Shown: one piece after another, positions 60,418 through 64,000 of the stretch | How positions within the stretch are numbered: the stretch's first letter is position 1 | How the letters are laid out: every line of letters starts with the position of its first letter | Assembly (NCBI GenBank): GCA_000471925.1 | Contig: CP006668.1 | Location: forward strand, 62,001 to 126,000 | Direction: 5' to 3' | Source of the DNA: Ralstonia pickettii DTP0602 | Lineage (GTDB): Bacteria; Pseudomonadota; Gammaproteobacteria; Burkholderiales; Burkholderiaceae | Length of the DNA: 64,000 bases | The notes under the pieces: generated by a model | What the model was told of the DNA's origin: nothing | Seen by the model: the letters and a program-made list of their open reading frames with translations, nothing else | The model's database searches: none | Made by a program: the position numbers and the translations under genes

Positions 60418-60705
60418 ATGCCGGTTACCCACTTCCGCATCCGCTGGCCTGACCAGACCGAGATGGCCTGCTATTCCCCATCCTCCATCGTCACGGAGCA
60501 CTTTGTCGAAGGGGCGGCGTACTCGCTGGACGAATTTGTTGAGCGCGCGCGTATCGCGCTGGGCGCCGCATCCGAGCGGGTGCGGGCCAGGTATGGCTAC
60601 GCGTGTTCGTCTGCGATGGACCAGCTCAGCATCCTGGAAATCGCCGCGCAGCGGTTCCGGGGCCAGGACGGCGCCACCGTCCAGTTTCTCGGCTTTGGCA
60701 GCTAG
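60418..60705 (+). CDS. MSMEG_0570 family nitrogen starvation protein
   Basis: A 95-residue protein (start at 60418). The recognised core is FRIRWPDQTEMACYSPSSIVTEHFVEGAAYSLDEFVERARIALGAASERVRARYGYACSSAMDQLSILEIAAQRF. The opening FRIRWPDQTEM resembles that of the GNAT partner (FRIRWAEHAWE), suggesting a shared recruitment element. Two Cys (MACYSP, YACSSA) are conserved-looking. Function unknown. It starts 8 bp after the AIR-synthase-like gene. Confidence 0.88.
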   Translation: MPVTHFRIRWPDQTEMACYSPSSIVTEHFVEGAAYSLDEFVERARIALGAASERVRARYGYACSSAMDQLSILEIAAQRFRGQDGATVQFLGFGS

Positions 60706-60740
60706 CCGTTCTTCAAATTCCTCGCCTCAAAGGATCCAAC

Positions 60741-62027
60741 ATGTCCCACGTCATCAACACCAAGCCGGGCCAGGCCGCAGAGGCCAGGCACTACGGCGTC
60801 ATCATTGTCGGCGGCGGCCAGGCCGGACTATCGATGAGCTACTTCCTGAAGCAGGCCGGCATCGATCATCTCGTCATCGAGAAGCACGCCGTCACGCATA
60901 CCTGGCGCACGCAACGCTGGGATGCGTTCTGCCTGGTGACGCCCAACTGGCAATGCGCGCTGCCGGGCTACCCTTACCAGGGCGACGATCCGCATGGCTT
61001 CATGAAGAAGGATGAGATCACCGCCTATCTCGATGGCTTTATCCGGACGGTCGACGCCCCGATACTTGAGCATACCGAGGTGCGGCATGTGAAGTCGCGC
61101 GCGCAGGAGGGATTCTCCGTGGCGACGAGCCAGGGCGTATTCACTACGGACCAGGTGGTGGTGGCCTCGGGCGGTTATCACACGCCGATCGTGCCGCGCA
61201 TGGCCGAGCGTTTGCCGGCGTCGATCCGGCAACTGCAATCGTCCGAATACAGGAATCCCGAGTCGCTGCCCGACGGTGCGGTGCTCGTGGTCGGTTCGGG
61301 CCAGTCGGGCGCGCAGATTGCCGAAGACCTGCATCTGGCCGGGCGCAAGGTGTATCTCGCCGTCGGCGAGGCGCCGCGTTGCGCGCGCTTCTATCGCGGC
61401 CGGGACGTTGTGGACTGGCTCGCGGACATGAAGTACTACGACCTGCCGGTCACCGAGCACCCGCTGCGCGAGGGCGTGCGCGACAACACCAATCACTATG
61501 TCACCGGACGGGACGGCGGGCGCGATATCGACCTGCGCAGGTTTGCCATTGAGGGCATGGAGCTCTACGGCGTGCTCGACGACTACCTCGACGGCCAACT
61601 GCGTTTTGCGCCGGACCTGCGTCGCAACCTGGACGATGCCGATGCGACTTACAACCGCATCAACGCGAGCATCGACAAGTTCATCGCGGAGCGAGGCATT
61701 GAGGCGCCGCCGCCGAGCGCCTATGCGCCCGTATGGACGCCACCGGCCGAGCGCACCGAACTCGATCCCCAGGCAGCCGGCATTGGTTCAATCATCTGGT
61801 GTATCGGCTTCCGACCGGATTTCAGCTGGCTCGAAGTGCCGGTGTTCAACGGCCGCGGTTATCCGGGCCACGAACGTGGCGTGACCGCGCACGCCGGCCT
61901 GTACTTCCTTGGCCTGCCCTGGCTGCACACGTGGGGCTCGGGGCGATTCTCCGGCATCGCACGCGACGCCGAGTACCTGGCTGGCCTGATCGCCGCAGGC
62001 CAGGGCGACACTGAGTTGGCCGCCTGA
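60741..62027 (+). CDS. MSMEG_0569 family FAD-dependent oxidoreductase
   Basis: A 428-residue flavoprotein monooxygenase-like enzyme. Two dinucleotide motifs are clear: GGGQAGLSMSYFLKQAGIDHLVIEK (FAD, residues ~23-45) and VVGSGQSGAQIAEDL (NAD(P)H, near 185). THTWRTQRWDAFCLVTPNWQCALPGYPYQGDDPHGFMKKDEITAYL is a group signature seen in FMO/CzcO-like enzymes. The C-terminal HAGLYFLGLPWLHTWGSGRFSGIARDAEYLAGLI is the family tail. AAAGGAT precedes the ATG. It probably oxygenates an amine or heteroatom in this pathway. Confidence 0.92.
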   Translation: MSHVINTKPGQAAEARHYGVIIVGGGQAGLSMSYFLKQAGIDHLVIEKHAVTHTWRTQRWDAFCLVTPNWQCALPGYPYQGDDPHGFMKKDEITAYLDGFIRTVDAPILEHTEVRHVKSRAQEGFSVATSQGVFTTDQVVVASGGYHTPIVPRMAERLPASIRQLQSSEYRNPESLPDGAVLVVGSGQSGAQIAEDLHLAGRKVYLAVGEAPRCARFYRGRDVVDWLADMKYYDLPVTEHPLREGVRDNTNHYVTGRDGGRDIDLRRFAIEGMELYGVLDDYLDGQLRFAPDLRRNLDDADATYNRINASIDKFIAERGIEAPPPSAYAPVWTPPAERTELDPQAAGIGSIIWCIGFRPDFSWLEVPVFNGRGYPGHERGVTAHAGLYFLGLPWLHTWGSGRFSGIARDAEYLAGLIAAGQGDTELAA

Positions 62028-62028
62028 C

Positions 62029-62865
62029 ATGGAAGCGGTCGTCTCGCGCCATGTTGCCGGCATGCCCCAGTTGGCATACACCGGCCTGTCAGAGAACTGG
62101 CTGCTGAAGACCTGCGGCGACCTGCACTGGCGCCTGCTGGCCGCCGGCGCCGGTCTGGCGGTGCCGGACTTCCGGGATGCCGAGGGCAATCCGGTGTATG
62201 CGGCGTTCACCGCGATCCGCGTGCGCGACACCGCGGCGCAAACCATCGGCGAGCACAGCGAGTTCGACATCGGCTCGCGCATCGTGCCAGCGGGTGGCGT
62301 GAAGCATCTCAGCGAACATGCCGTCGACATGCAGGGGGACCGCCGCGCCAGCGTGACGATGCTGTCCACCTTCATCCGCCGCACGCGTGAGCGTGACAAT
62401 CGCTCGGTCGTGCGCACCATGCCGACCGTGGCTACCCAGTGGGCCGGCGCCGGGCCGTCCGCGCAGGCGGCGGAACTGTCGCTGCTGGCGCGGGGTTTTC
62501 GCAGCGAGGATTGGGGCACGCATCTCGGGCTCGACCAGGCCCGGCATCGCGTCTGCCACGTCGCCGAGTACCTGCCGTGCCCCTACAACGACTTCAACGG
62601 CGCCGACCTGCTGTACTTCGCCAGCTTCCAGGCCATGGTCGATCGCGCGGAATGGCAATGGCGCCGCGACGCGGATCCTCCCACGGTGTTCGCGCGGGAT
62701 CTGTTCTTCCATGGCAACGTCAATGTCGGCGAGTCGCTGGAGCTGACCTTTTCCGCGCTGCGTGAGGACGAGGAGGGATTGACGCACTGGTGCGAGATCC
62801 GGCGCAGCCGCGACGGCGAGAAGATCGCGGATGTGGTCACGCAGAAACGCTGGAGGCAACGATGA
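62029..62865 (+). CDS. LnmK-like biosynthetic protein, Pnap_2097 family
   Basis: A 278-residue protein one base after the flavin oxidoreductase gene. The sequence is of the LnmK-N / double hot-dog type: [23 protein letters not shown] at the start, [25 protein letters not shown] in the first fold, and [31 protein letters not shown] in the second, the diagnostic block. LnmK of leinamycin synthesis is a bifunctional acyltransferase/decarboxylase that makes propionyl-ACP from methylmalonyl-CoA. The following gene is methylmalonyl-CoA mutase, which fits this role. No ACP is visible in the window. Confidence 0.82.
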   Translation: MEAVVSRHVAGMPQLAYTGLSENWLLKTCGDLHWRLLAAGAGLAVPDFRDAEGNPVYAAFTAIRVRDTAAQTIGEHSEFDIGSRIVPAGGVKHLSEHAVDMQGDRRASVTMLSTFIRRTRERDNRSVVRTMPTVATQWAGAGPSAQAAELSLLARGFRSEDWGTHLGLDQARHRVCHVAEYLPCPYNDFNGADLLYFASFQAMVDRAEWQWRRDADPPTVFARDLFFHGNVNVGESLELTFSALREDEEGLTHWCEIRRSRDGEKIADVVTQKRWRQR

Positions 62866-64000
62866 AGGCGAAACGGGACGACCCGGCGGGCGGCCTGGGC
62901 CTGAACGCGGTTTACGGGCCCGACGATCTGGCCGGCCTTGGCCACCTGGGCGGCATGCCCGGCGAGGCCCCGTTCGTTCGTGGCCCCTATCCCACCATGT
63001 ACCGCGGCAGGCCATGGACCATCCGCCAGTACGGGGGATACGGCGACGCCGCAACGTCGAACCTCGCCTATCGCGAGGCCTTGAAGCAGGGCGCGCAGGG
63101 CTTGTCGGTGGCCTTCGATCTGCCGACCCATCGCGGCTACGATTCCGACGACCCTCAGGCGCAGGCCGATGTCGGCATGGCCGGCGTGGCCATCGACTCG
63201 GTCGACGATATGCGGCGCTTGTTCGAAGGTATTGCGCTGGACCGTGTGTCGGTATCGATGACCATGAGTGGTGCGGTGCTCCCGGTACTGGCAGCGTTCC
63301 TTGTCGCGGCCGAGGAATCGGGCGTCCCATTCGAACAACTGCGCGGCACGATCCAGAACGACATCCTCAAGGAGTTCATGGTCCGGAACACCTGGATCCA
63401 TGCGCCCCAGCCGTCGCTGCGCATCGCCACCGACGTGGTCGAATGGCTGGCCGCGCATGCGCCGAAATTCAACGGCATGTCGATCTCGGGCTATCACTTC
63501 CAGGAAGCGGGCGCCGATCCGGTGCTGGAACTGGCGCTGACACTGGCGAATGCCAGGACCTATGTCGGCCTGCTGCGCGAGCGCGGCCTTGATGTCGACG
63601 CGTTCTGCGGCGGATTGAGCTTCTTCTTCGGCGTCGGCAAGCAATTCTTCATCGAGATCGCCAAGCTGCGCGCCGCGCGGCTCCTGTGGCACGACATCGT
63701 GTGCAAGCTGGGCGGCACCAGCGCTCGCGCCACGGCGATGCGCATGCATTGCCAGACTTCGGGCTGGACGCTCGCCGCGCAGCAGCCGCTCAACAATATC
63801 TCGCGCACCACGGTCGAGGCGATGGCTGCGATCTTTGGCGGTACGCAGTCGCTGCATACCAACGGCTTTGACGAGGCATTGGCATTGCCGGGCGCGCAGG
63901 CCTCGCGGCTGGCTCGCGATACCCAGTTGATCCTCCAGCATGAATTCGGACTATGCGAGGTGGCGGATCCGTGGGCGGGCTCCTACCTGATCGAGTCGCT
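62862..64000 (+). CDS. Methylmalonyl-CoA mutase, N-terminal part, continues beyond window
   Basis: About 379 residues are visible and the frame is open to the end. The start at 62862 overlaps the LnmK-like stop by ATGA. The acyl-CoA barrel is clear: [19 protein letters not shown] with the Tyr specific for methylmalonyl/succinyl-Co[27 protein letters not shown] with the carboxylate-binding Arg, [10 protein letters not shown] with the catalytic His, and HCQTSGWTL. It isomerises succinyl-CoA and methylmalonyl-CoA with adenosylcobalamin. Differences from housekeeping enzymes are MTMSGAV for MTMNGAV and an inserted [10 protein letters not shown] loop. The cobalamin-binding domain would lie outside. 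Confidence 0.9.
   Translation, partial: MKAKRDDPAGGLGLNAVYGPDDLAGLGHLGGMPGEAPFVRGPYPTMYRGRPWTIRQYGGYGDAATSNLAYREALKQGAQGLSVAFDLPTHRGYDSDDPQAQADVGMAGVAIDSVDDMRRLFEGIALDRVSVSMTMSGAVLPVLAAFLVAAEESGVPFEQLRGTIQNDILKEFMVRNTWIHAPQPSLRIATDVVEWLAAHAPKFNGMSISGYHFQEAGADPVLELALTLANARTYVGLLRERGLDVDAFCGGLSFFFGVGKQFFIEIAKLRAARLLWHDIVCKLGGTSARATAMRMHCQTSGWTLAAQQPLNNISRTTVEAMAAIFGGTQSLHTNGFDEALALPGAQASRLARDTQLILQHEFGLCEVADPWAGSYLIES

Overview
This 64 kb window is dense, GC-rich, one-gene-deep bacterial chromosome. Gene content suggests a metabolically versatile betaproteobacterium of the Cupriavidus/Ralstonia group: Bug-type periplasmic receptors beside CoA-transferase or acyl-CoA genes, many LysR regulators, OmpW, a lactate-oxidation LutABC/lactate permease locus, class II fumarase and ethanolamine ammonia-lyase. 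This placement rests on gene content and style, not on a database search. No rRNA, tRNA, complete insertion sequence, prophage or CRISPR array was seen.

Layout. 1-6 kb: a partial NADP/F420-reductase-like gene, a GNAT acetyltransferase, AMP nucleosidase, OmpW, a decayed 5' half of leuA and an Ig-like lipoprotein. 6-9 kb: a repeat-bearing intergenic region and the feoA-feoB iron(II) uptake operon with a Fur box. 9-14.6 kb: a LysR regulator divergent from an acyl-CoA dehydrogenase, Bug receptor and CoA-transferase set. 14.6-20.3 kb: lactate permease and lutABC, divergent from a GntR/FadR regulator with a matching operator. 20-31 kb: AI-2E-type permease, eutBC behind a sigma-54-type promoter, a CsgH-like protein, a YbaK protein, LysR plus MHS transporter, an SDR and fumC. 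30.7-38 kb: a Cys-rich copper-storage-like protein, two divergent c-di-GMP enzymes and a PadR regulator. 38-49 kb: EamA exporter, a Fur paralogue, LysR/MFS/creatininase/SDR genes, a second LysR/MFS pair and an orphan sensor kinase. 49.5-54.4 kb: a Bug receptor, crotonase, ADP-forming acyl-CoA ligase and IclR catabolic operon.

The most interesting region is 54.4-64 kb. A MocR-type (GntR/aminotransferase) regulator is divergent from a tightly packed operon. Its first seven genes are the Nit1C, or nitrogen-starvation, cassette: MSMEG_0572 family, Nit6803-type nitrilase, MSMEG_0568 radical SAM, MSMEG_0567 GNAT, Sll0787 AIR-synthase-like, MSMEG_0570 family and MSMEG_0569 flavin oxidoreductase. A good sigma-54 promoter and a perfect 10-bp inverted repeat precede it. 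The operon then continues, with 1-bp spacing and a 4-bp overlap, into an LnmK-like (Pnap_2097 family) protein and a methylmalonyl-CoA mutase that runs off the window edge. LnmK of leinamycin biosynthesis converts methylmalonyl-CoA to propionyl-ACP and the mutase supplies methylmalonyl-CoA, so the operon appears to join a nitrile/cyanide cassette to a propionyl-unit supply module. Whether this makes a nitrogen-containing metabolite is inference; the missing genes lie just beyond position 64000.
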